A stretch of DNA of 64,000 nucleotides from CAYFYS01 sp965202905 (GCA_965202905.1 OZ241868.1:2542001-2606000), one strand, 5' to 3'. Shown: positions 12,946 to 22,039, counted from the first letter of the stretch. Program-made: numbers and translations. The notes: a model not told the origin generated them from the sequence alone.

Positions 12946-14097
12946 ATGGCCATGCGCAGACGTCATGCCGAGATCGCCGGGGCGGGATTTGCCGGCCTCG
13001 TCGCCGGCATCGCGCTGTCCCAGCGCGGCTGGTCGGTGCGCATCCATGAGCGCGCCGGGGCGCTGCGGGCGTTCGGCGCCGGGATCTTCATCTGGGAGAA
13101 CGGGCTGCGGGTGCTCAAGGCGGTCGGCGGCTATGACGAAATCCTCGCCAACGCGCACGAGAGCGGCATCTACGAGACCCGCGAACGCCGGACGGTGCTC
13201 GAGCGGAAGTCGTTCTCCGCGGGCACCAACGACCGCATGCTGACCATGACGCGCCAGACGCTCTATTCGGCAATTCTGGCCGCCGCCGGGCGCGAGGGGA
13301 TCGAGATCCGCACCGGCTCCGAGGCGATCGGCGCCGAGGCCGACGGCGTGCTGATGACCGCGGACGGCGGCCGGTTTGCCGCGGATCTCATCGTCGGCGC
13401 CGACGGCATTCATTCCCGCGTCCGCGACTCCCTGAGGTTGCAGAAGGAACGTCACAAGGCCGGGCTCGGGCTGTTGCGGGTGCTGGCGCCGCGCTGCACG
13501 GACGAGCTGGGCGAGGGGCCCTGGGATCGGGTGATCGACATCTTCAACCTGCCCAACCGCTCGCTTCGGATCCTTTACGTTCCGTGCAACCGAGAGGAGG
13601 TGTATCTGGGGATGATGGCGCCGGCCGACGATCCGGAGGCGACCGCCGTGCCGGTGCGGTCCGACATCTGGGCGCCGGCCTTCCCCGAGCTCGAGCCGGT
13701 GATCCGCAACGCCGCGGCGGACGGCCGCTACGACGCCTACGAAACCGGCAAGCTGACGCGCTGGGCCGCCGGCCGGGTCGCGATCGTGGGCGATTCGGCC
13801 CATGCCATGGCGCCCTCCCTCGGCCAGGGCGCGGGGATCGCGATGGCCAACGCCCTGGCGCTCGCCGTGGCGCTGGAGGAGACCCCCGATATCGCCGCCG
13901 CGCTCGCCCGTTGGGAGACCCGCGAGCGCCCGATGACCGAGTACACGCAGGACCGGTCGGCCAAGGTCGCCCGCGACCGACTGCGCAACGGCGGCCGGAT
14001 CTGGTCGGAGGACTCGATCGCGCCCGCCCGCTCGATCCCCACCGGCACCGCGCACCTGCCGCGCGTCCTGGACGGACCGGCGCACGTCCAGGCGTGA
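12946..14097 (+). CDS. FAD-dependent aromatic-ring monooxygenase (group A)
   Basis: 383 residues. Flavoprotein hydroxylase of the salicylate/6-hydroxynicotinate 3-monooxygenase type, using NAD(P)H and O2. Motifs: GAGFAG (12-17) with the dinucleotide-binding E35-R36, the DG motif GADGIHSRVR (151-160) and the GD motif GDSAHAMAPSLGQGAGIAM (282-300). A second ATG two codons downstream is possible; there is no strong Shine-Dalgarno. It faces the SDR at 14136 tail to tail, about 38 bp apart. The exact aromatic substrate cannot be inferred. Confidence 0.88.
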   Translation: MAMRRRHAEIAGAGFAGLVAGIALSQRGWSVRIHERAGALRAFGAGIFIWENGLRVLKAVGGYDEILANAHESGIYETRERRTVLERKSFSAGTNDRMLTMTRQTLYSAILAAAGREGIEIRTGSEAIGAEADGVLMTADGGRFAADLIVGADGIHSRVRDSLRLQKERHKAGLGLLRVLAPRCTDELGEGPWDRVIDIFNLPNRSLRILYVPCNREEVYLGMMAPADDPEATAVPVRSDIWAPAFPELEPVIRNAAADGRYDAYETGKLTRWAAGRVAIVGDSAHAMAPSLGQGAGIAMANALALAVALEETPDIAAALARWETRERPMTEYTQDRSAKVARDRLRNGGRIWSEDSIAPARSIPTGTAHLPRVLDGPAHVQA

Positions 14098-14135
14098 AGC
14101 CGTACCCGCGCGGTCACGGACTTCTCCTTGCCTGC

Positions 14136-14906
14136 TCAGACCGACCGGTAGCCGCCGTCGGCCATCACGATCCCGCCGGTGACGTAGCCGGAGAGATCCG
14201 AGGCCAGGAAGACGGCCGGGCCGACGATGTCTTCCGGCTTGCCGGTCCGCCGCAGCGGGGTGTGGTCGAGGAAGATGTCGATCAGCTCGGGATGGTCGGC
14301 GCGCGCCCGGGCGTTGAGCGGGGTCTCGATCAGGCCCGGCCCGATGGCGTTGACCCGCACCCCGTCTTTGCCGAGCTCGGCCGCCAGCGCGCGGGTGAAC
14401 CCCAGCACGCCGTGCTTGGAGGTGGTGTAGGCCAGCGAGTTCGGCGTGCGCACGTGGACGAAAGACTGGATGGAGCCGATATTGATCACCCGGCCGCGCG
14501 TGGCGCGGAGCTGGTCGAGGAAGGCGTGGGTGACGTTGAACATGCCGTTGAGGTTGACCGACATGATCTCGTCCCACTCCCGGGTCACGGCCTGCCGGTC
14601 GCCCGTGAACGGGGTCCTGCGGTTGATCCCGGCGTTGTTCACCAGGATCGTGATCTCGCCGATGGTCTCGGCGACCTGCCGCGCCACATCGCCGCACATC
14701 GCGCGGTCGCCGACATCGAGCGCGATGCAGTGGGCGCGGTGGCCGGCGTCCTCGATCTCCTGCCGGACGGCGCCCGCGGCCCCGGCATTCGCATCGAGGA
14801 TCACGATCTCCGCGCCGTGCCCGGCATAGCCCGCGGCGATGGCGCGTCCGATCCCCGATCCGCCGCCGGTGACTACCGCGCGATGCCCCTCCAGCAATCC
14901 GCCCAT
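14136..14906 (-). CDS. Short-chain dehydrogenase/reductase
   Basis: 256 residues, classical SDR. TGGGSGIG (13-20) binds the cofactor. Asp39 at the end of beta2 suggests NAD(H) preference. NNAG is at 90-93, and Ser145, Tyr160 and Lys164 form the catalytic set. The C-terminus GGIVMADGGY is typical of FabG/gluconate 5-dehydrogenase-like members. The next gene upstream on the same strand is the SelW-like gene, about 95 bp away (15002). Substrate unknown. Confidence 0.9.
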   Translation of the reverse strand: MGGLLEGHRAVVTGGGSGIGRAIAAGYAGHGAEIVILDANAGAAGAVRQEIEDAGHRAHCIALDVGDRAMCGDVARQVAETIGEITILVNNAGINRRTPFTGDRQAVTREWDEIMSVNLNGMFNVTHAFLDQLRATRGRVINIGSIQSFVHVRTPNSLAYTTSKHGVLGFTRALAAELGKDGVRVNAIGPGLIETPLNARARADHPELIDIFLDHTPLRRTGKPEDIVGPAVFLASDLSGYVTGGIVMADGGYRSV

Positions 14907-15001
14907 CCCGTCCTCCTGTTCGCTGACCGGCCCGGTCGGAGACTACCGCTACCGGGCGGGGCGCGGAAGCGTGCGGGACGACGGGAGAGCGCCGCCGGGC
15001 C

Positions 15002-15217
15002 TCAGCCGGGCATCAGCGTGTCGACCTCCTCGTCGGCGGGAAAGCGGCCGGTGGCAAGCTTGGAGAACGCAAGCTCGCCGTCGCGGACGATCTCGAACGC
15101 GCCGTGCGCGCCCGGGGCGATCTCCGCCTCGGCGCCTCTGGTCCGCAGCCGGTCCCTCACACGGAGGGCGCGGGGCTTGTAGTTTCAGGCCACGCAGTAT
15201 TCGATCCGGAACTTCAT
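15002..15217 (-). CDS. SelW-like (Rdx family) selenoprotein with in-frame UGA
   Basis: Conventional annotation would miss this gene because codon 11 is TGA (15185-15187). Read through, it gives 71 residues beginning MKFRIEYCVAU and NYKPRALRVRD, later HGAFEIVRDGELAFSKLATG and RFPADEEV. This is the thioredoxin-like Rdx/SelW-SelT-SelH fold, where CxxC or CxxU is the redox motif; here it is C8-V-A-U11. A bacterial SECIS-like hairpin follows the UGA at the right distance. The reading frame after the UGA is fully family-like, which excludes a chance stop. An alternative ATG lies four codons upstream (15229). It sits 30 bp after the LLM oxidoreductase and is probably co-transcribed with it. The role is likely redox; the partner is unknown. 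Confidence 0.82.
15154..15168 (-). promoter_or_regulatory. Candidate bacterial SECIS element
   Basis: In the mRNA, CCCUC-CGUGU-GAGGG forms a 5-bp stem with a 5-nt loop that has G at its second position and contains GU. The stem begins 16 nt after the UGA and the loop 21 nt after it. This fits the published bacterial SECIS pattern (small apical loop, G within its first two bases, about 16-37 nt from the UGA). A lower CCGC/GCGG pairing could extend it. Confidence 0.65.
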
Positions 15218-15247
15218 GTCTGTCCCCATTTCTGTCCCCGTGGCGGT

Positions 15248-16297
15248 TCAGGCAAAGGCCGGCATCACCTCGCCGGCGAAACGGCTCATCATCTGCGGGT
15301 AGGACTGAATGCCGGCGAGCAGAATGTACTCGATGCCGCCATTGCCGAGTTGGCGGATGCGCTCGACGATCTCGTCCGGCGTGCCGATCAGGGCGCCGCG
15401 CTCGGCGGCCTTGCGCAGGTCGGGGTCGGACGCCATCGACGAGACATAGCTGCCGTCCGCGGTCCGCGCGAGCCGGTTCATCCGTTCCAGCGCGTCGATC
15501 CGCCTGGCGATCGCGTCGTCGCGCTCGTCCTCGCTGTCGATGATGTCGACCGCGCGGGCCAGCGCGACCGTCATCGGATCGAAGACCCTGCCGGCGGCCT
15601 CGACCGCGTCGCGATAGATATGGAAGCGCTCCAGCGCCACCTCGAAGGTCGCGAACTGGTCGAGCAGCAGCGAATAGCCGTCCCCGGCCGCCTTGCGCAG
15701 CGAGTCCGGGCGGCCGGCCGCGAGCCATAGCGGCGGGTGCGGCCGCTGCACCGGCGACGGCTCGACGACAATGTCCTCGAAATCCCAGCGCTCCGAGTGC
15801 CAGGAGAACCGTTCCTCGGCGACGAAGGCCTTGCGGATCAGCCCCATCGACTCCTCGAATCGCTCGCCCGCCTCCTCCAGGGGCACACAGAAGCCGTGGA
15901 ACTCGTTCGGCCGGTAGCCCTTGCCGACGCCGAAATCCAGCCGCCCGTTCGACAGCAGATCGACGGTCGCGGCCTGTTCGGCGAGCAGAACCGGGTTGTG
16001 CCAGGGCACCACGATCACCGCCGTGCCGAGCCGGATCGTCGAGGTCTTGGCGGCCAGATAGGTCAGCAGGTTGAGCGAGGCCGATACCTGGGCCGCCCCG
16101 GTGAAATGATGCTCGACCAGGAAGATCGAGTGATAGCCCATGGACTCGGCAGACTGGATCGCGGCGACGAACTCGTCATAGGCGTGGCTGTCGTCGGAGA
16201 CCGCCATCTTGTAGCGATCTGCCGCGCCGGCCCAACGCGAGGCCGCATCCGCGCTCTGGCCCCGGGCGGTGGCGCCGCCGAACATCCCGAACTTCAT
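15248..16297 (-). CDS. LLM-class flavin-dependent oxidoreductase
   Basis: 349 residues, bacterial luciferase-like TIM barrel using reduced FMN or F420. Family signs: MKFGMFGG start, ESMGYHSIFLVEHHFTG (about 51-67), TIRLGTAVIVVPWHNPVLLAEQ, LSNGRLDFGVGKGYRPNEF, RPHPPLWLAAGRPDS and IGTPDEIVERIRQLG near the end. The SelW-like gene follows 30 bp downstream, so the two are probably one transcript. It is divergent from the 3-hydroxyanthranilate dioxygenase gene with about 150 bp between starts. Substrate unknown. Confidence 0.9.
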   Translation of the reverse strand: MKFGMFGGATARGQSADAASRWAGAADRYKMAVSDDSHAYDEFVAAIQSAESMGYHSIFLVEHHFTGAAQVSASLNLLTYLAAKTSTIRLGTAVIVVPWHNPVLLAEQAATVDLLSNGRLDFGVGKGYRPNEFHGFCVPLEEAGERFEESMGLIRKAFVAEERFSWHSERWDFEDIVVEPSPVQRPHPPLWLAAGRPDSLRKAAGDGYSLLLDQFATFEVALERFHIYRDAVEAAGRVFDPMTVALARAVDIIDSEDERDDAIARRIDALERMNRLARTADGSYVSSMASDPDLRKAAERGALIGTPDEIVERIRQLGNGGIEYILLAGIQSYPQMMSRFAGEVMPAFA

Positions 16298-16447
16298 GAA
16301 CGCATCCTCTTCAAGGCGCCTTGTCCGTCTCCGGTTCGCATCCGGCCCAGCCTGGCGGGCATCGCCGCGCGCGGCAAGTCAAACCGTGGGCGAGAAAGCC
16401 GCGGATATGCGATAGTCGCCCGATCCGCAATATCAGGAGGCCTCAGG

Positions 16448-16957
16448 ATGCTGCCCATGCCGATTGCCGATCTGAACGCGATTGCCGAGGACCTCGCCGC
16501 AACCGGCCAACGGGTGCGCGTCCTGTGGCAGCGGCCCGACACGCTGGCCTTCGTTGCGCGCGGCCGGGAGTATCGCAGCGAGTTCCACATCAACCCGTCC
16601 GACGAGGTGATGTACATGATCCGCGGCGAGATGAACCTCCATTTCCGCACGCCCGAGGGCAAGGAGGACGTCTCGGTGCTCAAGGAAGGTTCGGCGATCT
16701 ACACCGCATCCGGCGTGCCCCATTCGCCGCGCTTCCCTCCCGACGCCTTCCTGCTGGTCATGGAGCGCCAGCGCATGCCGGGCGAGGTGGACCTGTTTCA
16801 GTGGTTCTGCCCCGAATGCGACGAACTCCTGCACGAGATCGACTTCGTGGTCGAGGACTACACCCTCGACCCGGTCTCCAAGGCCTACGCCCGGTTCTTC
16901 GAGTCCGAGGAAGCGCGGCGCTGCACGGCCTGCGGCAACGTGACGCCCGCGCCCTGA
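16448..16957 (+). CDS. 3-hydroxyanthranilate 3,4-dioxygenase
   Basis: 169 residues, cupin-fold Fe(II) dioxygenase that opens 3-hydroxyanthranilate in the kynurenine/nitrobenzoate route. His47, Glu53 (in HINPSDEVMYMIRGE) and His92 match the metal ligands. The C-terminal C121-x2-C124 and C159-x2-C162 form the rubredoxin-like metal site typical of bacterial enzymes. The start is set by AGGAGG at good spacing before ATG 16448. A RidA gene follows 27 bp downstream, which fits a pathway where an imine or enamine (for example the 2-aminomuconate level) must be hydrolysed. Confidence 0.9.
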   Translation: MLPMPIADLNAIAEDLAATGQRVRVLWQRPDTLAFVARGREYRSEFHINPSDEVMYMIRGEMNLHFRTPEGKEDVSVLKEGSAIYTASGVPHSPRFPPDAFLLVMERQRMPGEVDLFQWFCPECDELLHEIDFVVEDYTLDPVSKAYARFFESEEARRCTACGNVTPAP

Positions 16958-16984
16958 GCGGGAAGACAAAGAGGAGGACGCCCG

Positions 16985-17392
16985 ATGGCGCCCAAAGAGA
17001 TCATCACCTCGGCCAGCGCGCCGACCACCGGATTCTCCGATAAGGCGACGCCCTCGCCGCTCGCCCAGGCGATCCGTTTCGGCAACATGCTGTTCGTCTC
17101 CGGCCAGGGCGCGCTCGACCCCGAGACCCGCACGGTGATCGACGGCGACATCGAGGCGCAGACCCGCCAGACGCTCGCCAATCTGGAGAGCGTCCTGAAG
17201 ACCGCCGGCGCGACGATGGCCAATGTGGTCAACATGCGGGTGTGCCTGCGCGACACCGCGGATTTTCCGCGGTTCAACGCGGCGTTCACGCACTACATGG
17301 CCGGCGAGAAGGTCACCCGGACCTGCATCGGCGGTACGCCGCACCGCGCCGGCGTCAATGTCGAGATAGACTGCGTGGCGATGTTCGACTGA
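16985..17392 (+). CDS. RidA-family protein (possible 2-aminomuconate deaminase-like)
   Basis: 135 residues, the normal size for the trimeric Rid/YjgF/UK114 fold. Family features: FGNMLFVSGQGALDPETRTV (32-51), TLANLESVLKTAGATMANVV, FNAAFTHYM and Arg112 in the TRTCIGG segment, corresponding to the carboxylate-binding arginine, with VEIDCVAMF at the end. GAGGAGG precedes the ATG. Its position behind a 3-hydroxyanthranilate dioxygenase suggests action on an aminomuconate-type enamine rather than generic housekeeping. The last 140 bases of this gene are duplicated at 20.7 kb. Confidence 0.88.
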   Translation: MAPKEIITSASAPTTGFSDKATPSPLAQAIRFGNMLFVSGQGALDPETRTVIDGDIEAQTRQTLANLESVLKTAGATMANVVNMRVCLRDTADFPRFNAAFTHYMAGEKVTRTCIGGTPHRAGVNVEIDCVAMFD

Positions 17393-17396
17393 GCCT
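17254..17396 (+). repeat. Direct repeat copy 1: ridA 3' end
   Basis: 143 bp with about ten differences from 20716-20858, same orientation and no indels. The two copies bracket the TAXI-TRAP genes. Confidence 0.9.
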
Positions 17397-17534
17397 GGGC
17401 CGCAGCCGACCGATCGAAGGCCGCGTCCGCCCGGAGAACCGCCGCTATCGCCGCTCGGGACAGCAACGAAGCGCGGCGATTCCCGTCCGGGCCCGTGTCT
17501 CGTCTCACGCGCGCTGCCGGGAGCGCATCGGCCG

Positions 17535-18560
17535 TCACCTCGCCACCCACTTGTCGCCCGGCTGGAAGGCGACGGGGATTTCGCGCCCGACCTCGCGATA
17601 ATACCGTTCGGCGCCCGGATGCAGCTTGCCGGGCACGACCTCGAGCGCGGCGTCGAGGTTGATGACCTTCTTCATCCAGGGCGCGGCGGCGTGGACCTCC
17701 TCGATGTGCTCCCAGAACGCCTTGGTCATGACGTAAACCTTCTCCGCCGGCATGCTCGCCCGGACGCTCAGCCCGACCAGAGCGCCCAGCGTCGGTGCCG
17801 GCCGGTCGTTGACCTGGTTCGGTCCGTAGGCATCGGCCGGGATCTGCCGCCTGGTGCGGCCCGGTGTCCGCAAGAGCTTGCCCTGCCTGGAGAGATCGAC
17901 TTCGAGCAGACGGATCTTGTTCTGCAATGCGATCTGCTGGATTGCCGGGCTTGGCGGATTAGCCGGAACCACCAGAAGGTCGAACTTCTTGTCCTGGAAG
18001 GCCTGGATGGCGGCCGACCAGCTCATGTTGACCTTCTTGTAGTCCTTGCCGTCCTTGTAGCCCGCCTGGCTGTCGATCATCGTCCGGACGATCCGCGTCG
18101 CGGCGCCGCCGGGCGGGCCGATGAAGACGTTACGGCCCTTGATGTCGGCGATCTTCCTGATGCCCGAGCTGGCGTAGGTGACGTAGGTGTAGGGACCCAA
18201 CTCGTAGGTGAAGATGTGCGCGACCTTCTTCACCAGTTCGGGGCCGTTCTTGACCTTCCTGAAAGGGCCGGCCTGTTTGTGCATCAGCATCACGCCGATC
18301 GGCGAACCCATGAAGAAGTCCATCTTGCCCTGCGCCGTGAGCAGCATGTGACGCATGCCGGTCCCGGTCGCGGAGATCTGGATCCTGGTGTCGGGCACAT
18401 ACTTGTTCACCACGTTGGCGAAGGCTGTGTTGATGGTGAACGGCGACATGCCGGGCGCCAGGCTTCCCAGCTTGTAGAACTCCACGGCGCCGGCTTGCCC
18501 CGCCGACAGCGCGACGGCCGCCGCGGCGACCAGGATCGTCTTCCGGTTCTGCGTGGTCAT
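17535..18560 (-). CDS. TAXI-family TRAP transporter solute-binding protein
   Basis: 341 residues. The N-terminal MTTQNRKTILVAAAAVALSA with cleavage near AGA-VEF is a Sec signal peptide, so the protein is periplasmic. TAXI features: YKLGSLAPGMSPFTINTAFA, RIQISATGTGMRHMLL, FFMGSP, GRNVFIGPPGGAATRI and the WSAAIQAFQDKKFDLLVVP segment. GGAGG precedes the ATG. It lies 58 bp downstream of the fused TRAP permease on the same strand and forms one uptake unit with it. The ligand is unknown; TAXI proteins typically bind small carboxylates or amino acids. Confidence 0.88.
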   Translation of the reverse strand: MTTQNRKTILVAAAAVALSAGQAGAVEFYKLGSLAPGMSPFTINTAFANVVNKYVPDTRIQISATGTGMRHMLLTAQGKMDFFMGSPIGVMLMHKQAGPFRKVKNGPELVKKVAHIFTYELGPYTYVTYASSGIRKIADIKGRNVFIGPPGGAATRIVRTMIDSQAGYKDGKDYKKVNMSWSAAIQAFQDKKFDLLVVPANPPSPAIQQIALQNKIRLLEVDLSRQGKLLRTPGRTRRQIPADAYGPNQVNDRPAPTLGALVGLSVRASMPAEKVYVMTKAFWEHIEEVHAAAPWMKKVINLDAALEVVPGKLHPGAERYYREVGREIPVAFQPGDKWVAR

Positions 18561-18618
18561 GGTCCTCTCCTCCCCAGTGTCAGTCGCTGTGTCGGTCCCG
18601 GTTCGACGAAACGGGCCC

Positions 18619-20514
18619 TCATGCGTCCGCCCGCCGACCCTCGGCCGGCGACCGGCGGAAGCGGTCGATGCCGTAGAGCGCGACACAGGCCGCGAAACCG
18701 CCGATCTCCAGAGTCGGATCCGGCAACAATATTACAATTCCCGCCGCAAGGCGCGCGATCCGCAAGGCGTTCGCGATACGCCCGCGCGTGTCATAGCCGG
18801 CAAAGCCCGTGGCGATCATCCAGACCGCCGCCAACAGCCTGACGATGACCCAGACGAAGGCGCCGGGCTCGAAGCTCTCGACGAGCAGAAGCGACGGGTT
18901 GAAGGCGAAGACGAACGGGATCAGAAAGCCCACGAGCGAGATCCTGAGCGACTGCATCGCGGTCTCCAGCGGGCGCGAGCCGGCGATCGGCGCCGCGGCA
19001 TAGGCAGCCAGCGCGACCGGCGGGGTGACCGAGGAAAGCACGCCGAAATAGAGCACGAACATGTGCACCGTCAGGACCGAAAGGCCGAGCTTGACGATCG
19101 CCGGCCCCATGATCAAGACGATGATCAGATAGGCCGGCAGGGTCGGCAGGCCCATGCCGAGGATCAGCGAGCCCACCATTACCAGCAGCAGGGCCAGGAA
19201 CAGGCTGCCGTCGCCGACCGACTCCAGGAGCGAGGCGAATCCGATCGCCACGCCGGTCTCGTTGACGACGCCCAGGATGATTCCGATCGTGCCGACGGCG
19301 ACCATGATGCGCGCGGCCTGATAGCCGCCCGAGGCAAGCGGCTTCAGGAGGCGCTGCGGCCGGCGGCGGATGTCGCCGTCCATCGCCAGGCCGACCGCGA
19401 TCGCGGCGATCAGGGCGACGAAGCCGGCCATCGCCGGCGACCGGCCGACGATGAGCACGGCCATCAACGCGACGATCGGCAGGACGAAGCGCAGCGACTG
19501 CACCCAGTCCGCGCGCGTAAGGGACTCGCGCTCCTCCTTCGCGATCGGCTCGATGCCGAGCCGGACCGCCTCGGTATAGACCTGGGCGAAGATGCCGAGA
19601 TACTTGAAGATTGCCGGCAGCAGCGCGGCCGCGCAGATCGTCAGATATGGCGTGCCGGTGAGTTCGGCCATCAGGAAGGCGGCCGCGGCCATCACCGGCG
19701 GCGTAACCTGGCCGCCGCTCGAGGCCGCCGCCTCGACCGCGCCGGCGAAGGCGGGCGAAAAGCCGCGCTTCCTGATCATCGGGATGGTGAAGACCCCGGT
19801 GCCGACCACATTGGCCATCACGCTGCCCGACATGGTGCCGAACAGGGCGCTGGCGACGATGGCGGCATGGGCAGGGCCGCCCCGGATCGCGGCCGTCGCG
19901 GTCATCGACACCCGGAGCAGGATCGCGCCGGCGCCGGTCTCTTCCAGCATGGCGCCGAAGACGACGAAAATCAGCACCACGCCCGCGACGATCCCCGTCG
20001 GGCGCCCGAAGACGCCATCGAAGCTGTGCCAGGTGGTGCGGATGATCTCCACCAGATCGATGCCGGCGTGCTGCAGGAACCAGGGCAGCGACTGGCCGAG
20101 GAGCGCGTAGCCGAGGAACAGAATCGCGACCAGCGCAAGCGGCGGCCCGAAGGTGCGCCGCGTCAGCTCCAGCGTCACCAGGAGGCCGAAATAGCCGGTC
20201 GCGATGTCGATGGTCTCGAACTCGAAGACGCCGTCCCACAGGCGCTCGCTGGTGATCAGGAACCAGTAGATGACGAACAGGAACCCGAACAACAGGGTGG
20301 CGTCGACCGCCCAGAGCAGCGCCTTCGCGGGACGCGGCGCGCCGGGGTAGCGCAGCGCCAGGGGCTCGCTCAACAGCACGATCACCACGCCGAAGCCGAT
20401 CGCCGCGGTGCGCACGGTGTTCTCGTCGACCAGCGCGATCCCGGCGACGTAGCAAATCAGGGCGGCGAAGATAAAGGACAACGCGCGCGCCGCGCCCGAC
20501 GATACCGTCGTCAT
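18619..20514 (-). CDS. TAXI-TRAP transporter fused permease (DctQM type)
   Basis: About 631 residues with many membrane helices. An N-terminal four-helix DctQ-like part is followed by a DctM-like part. Recognisable segments include GAGAILLRVSMTATAAIRGG, ASALFGTMSGSVMANVVGTG, FAGAVEAAASSGGQVTPPVM, GMGLPTLPAYLIIVLIMGPA and FGVLSSVTPPVALAAYAAA, all typical of fused TRAP permeases. ATG 20514 is preferred; an upstream TTG would add 25 residues of non-membrane sequence. It pairs with the binding protein downstream. Energised by an ion gradient in this family. Confidence 0.88.
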   Translation of the reverse strand: MTTVSSGAARALSFIFAALICYVAGIALVDENTVRTAAIGFGVVIVLLSEPLALRYPGAPRPAKALLWAVDATLLFGFLFVIYWFLITSERLWDGVFEFETIDIATGYFGLLVTLELTRRTFGPPLALVAILFLGYALLGQSLPWFLQHAGIDLVEIIRTTWHSFDGVFGRPTGIVAGVVLIFVVFGAMLEETGAGAILLRVSMTATAAIRGGPAHAAIVASALFGTMSGSVMANVVGTGVFTIPMIRKRGFSPAFAGAVEAAASSGGQVTPPVMAAAAFLMAELTGTPYLTICAAALLPAIFKYLGIFAQVYTEAVRLGIEPIAKEERESLTRADWVQSLRFVLPIVALMAVLIVGRSPAMAGFVALIAAIAVGLAMDGDIRRRPQRLLKPLASGGYQAARIMVAVGTIGIILGVVNETGVAIGFASLLESVGDGSLFLALLLVMVGSLILGMGLPTLPAYLIIVLIMGPAIVKLGLSVLTVHMFVLYFGVLSSVTPPVALAAYAAAPIAGSRPLETAMQSLRISLVGFLIPFVFAFNPSLLLVESFEPGAFVWVIVRLLAAVWMIATGFAGYDTRGRIANALRIARLAAGIVILLPDPTLEIGGFAACVALYGIDRFRRSPAEGRRADA

Positions 20515-20715
20515 CGACTCCACCCGGACGCTCTCCCCGGTCCGCCACGCCGCCGCCGGCCATTTGCCGGGCCGACTCGTTCGGATCAAGGATGGCGGCC
20601 GGTGAGCCGGCTGTCATCCGCAATCTCGCACCGCAATCCCGCCATTAAACGGGTCGGCCGGCCGCATCATTCTGCAGCCTCGCAACGCAGTGAGCCGGGC
20701 GGGCGGCATGAGCTG

Positions 20716-20858
20716 CACCACGGACTTTCCGCGGTTCAACGCGGCGTTCACGCACTACATGGCCGGCGAGAAGGCCACCCGAACCTGCATCGGCGGCGCG
20801 CCGCCCCGCGCCGGCATCAATGTCGAGATCGACTGCGTGGCGATGTTCGACTGAGCCT
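20716..20858 (+). pseudogene. Duplicated ridA 3' fragment
   Basis: Encodes the last ~45 residues of the RidA protein at 16985-17392 (DFPRFNAAFTHYMAGEKATR to VAMFD and stop), about 93% identical at the DNA level, with no start or 5' part. Several differences change residues, so it is free to drift. Confidence 0.88.
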
Positions 20859-21106
20859 CGGAGGCCGCCACGGACATGGTCTTGAGACGTTATACTTCAT
20901 GTTGCCCGCCGGCCGGTGAGTAGAATGAGCGCGCGCGCCGGGAACGGGGCGACATGACGGAGACGGACGCCTCGCCAGTAACCAAATCGCCGGGCGCAGA
21001 AACTGAGAGATGGCTACATCGCTCCTTTGACGTCACAACGATGTAAGGCGCAATTCGCGATTCGCAGGCTTGGGATAGAGACGGCGGCGGACCGGCCGGG
21101 CCTCGA
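20859..21106. other. AT-richer gene-free stretch
   Basis: Between the ridA fragment and the ABC permease stop. It is lower in GC than its surroundings and contains a TGACGTCA palindrome near 21029. No gene or terminator stands out. Confidence 0.5.
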
Positions 21107-22030
21107 TCACCGCCGGTCCTCGCGGACGTAAGGAAGGCCCAGCGCGCCCGGGGCGTCGGAGCGCGACCGGCGCAGCCCGGCATAGACCAGCACGGCCAGG
21201 GTCGCGAGAAACGGTGTCATCTGCAGGAAATACTGCGGCACCGGCCAGCCGGCGGCAAAGATGCGGGGGATCAGCGCCTCGATCCCGCCGAACAGCAGCG
21301 CGCCGAAGACGGCGCGGCCGGGCATCCAGCGCGCGAAGATCACCAGGGCGATCGCGATCCAGCCGCGCCCGTGGGTCATCTCGTTGACCCAGATCTTGGC
21401 CGCCGCCAGTGCGAGATAGCCGCCCGCCATGCCGCACAGGGCGCCGCCCGCGGTGACCGCGCAGAACCGGTAGAGATCGACCCCGATGCCGGCGGCATCG
21501 GCGGCCTGCGGGTTCTCGCCTACCGCGCGCAGATTGAGCCCGATCCTGGTGCGGAACAGGAACCACCAGACGCCGGCGACGATCGGGATCGTGAGGTAGA
21601 CCATCGCATCCTGGGCGAAGACGATTTTGCCGAGGAAGGGGATGTCGGAAAGGACGCCGAGGTCGAGCTTCCGAAAGCCGGCGATCGCCTTGTCGTTCCA
21701 CCTCAGCCCGATGAGGCCGGTGAGCCCGACGCCGAAGAAGACGATGGTGATGCCGGTCACCACCTGATCGGCCCGCAGCACGACGACCAGGAAGGCGAAC
21801 AGGGCGGCGACGATGACGCCGGCCACCCCTGAGGCGATCATGCCAATCGGCGTCGACTGGCCGAGTTCGACATAAGCCGCGACGCCGGTCAGCGCGCCGC
21901 ACAGCATCAGGCCTTCGGCGCCGAGATTGATGACGCCCGCGCGCTCGTTGATGATCAGGCCCAGCGTGGCCAGGATCAGCGGCGTTGCGAAGACCGGGGT
22001 AAAGGCGAGCCAGTTGGCGATGAACTCCAT
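21107..22030 (-). CDS. BMP-type ABC importer permease (second subunit)
   Basis: 307 residues, hydrophobic throughout with about eight to ten membrane helices, belonging to the branched-chain/sugar-nucleoside permease group (NupQ/YufQ-like). Family signatures: INERAGVINLGAEGLMLCGA (28-47), VGLTGLIGLRWND, RAVGENPQAADAAGIGVDLY with the cytoplasmic EAA-like contact, and GGIEALIP. It belongs to the operon BMP protein - ATPase - permease - permease, but a 133-bp MITE-like element sits just upstream of its start and separates it from the first permease. Substrate class: probably purine nucleosides. Confidence 0.9.
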   Translation of the reverse strand: MEFIANWLAFTPVFATPLILATLGLIINERAGVINLGAEGLMLCGALTGVAAYVELGQSTPIGMIASGVAGVIVAALFAFLVVVLRADQVVTGITIVFFGVGLTGLIGLRWNDKAIAGFRKLDLGVLSDIPFLGKIVFAQDAMVYLTIPIVAGVWWFLFRTRIGLNLRAVGENPQAADAAGIGVDLYRFCAVTAGGALCGMAGGYLALAAAKIWVNEMTHGRGWIAIALVIFARWMPGRAVFGALLFGGIEALIPRIFAAGWPVPQYFLQMTPFLATLAVLVYAGLRRSRSDAPGALGLPYVREDRR

Positions 22031-22039
22031 GGCCGGTCC

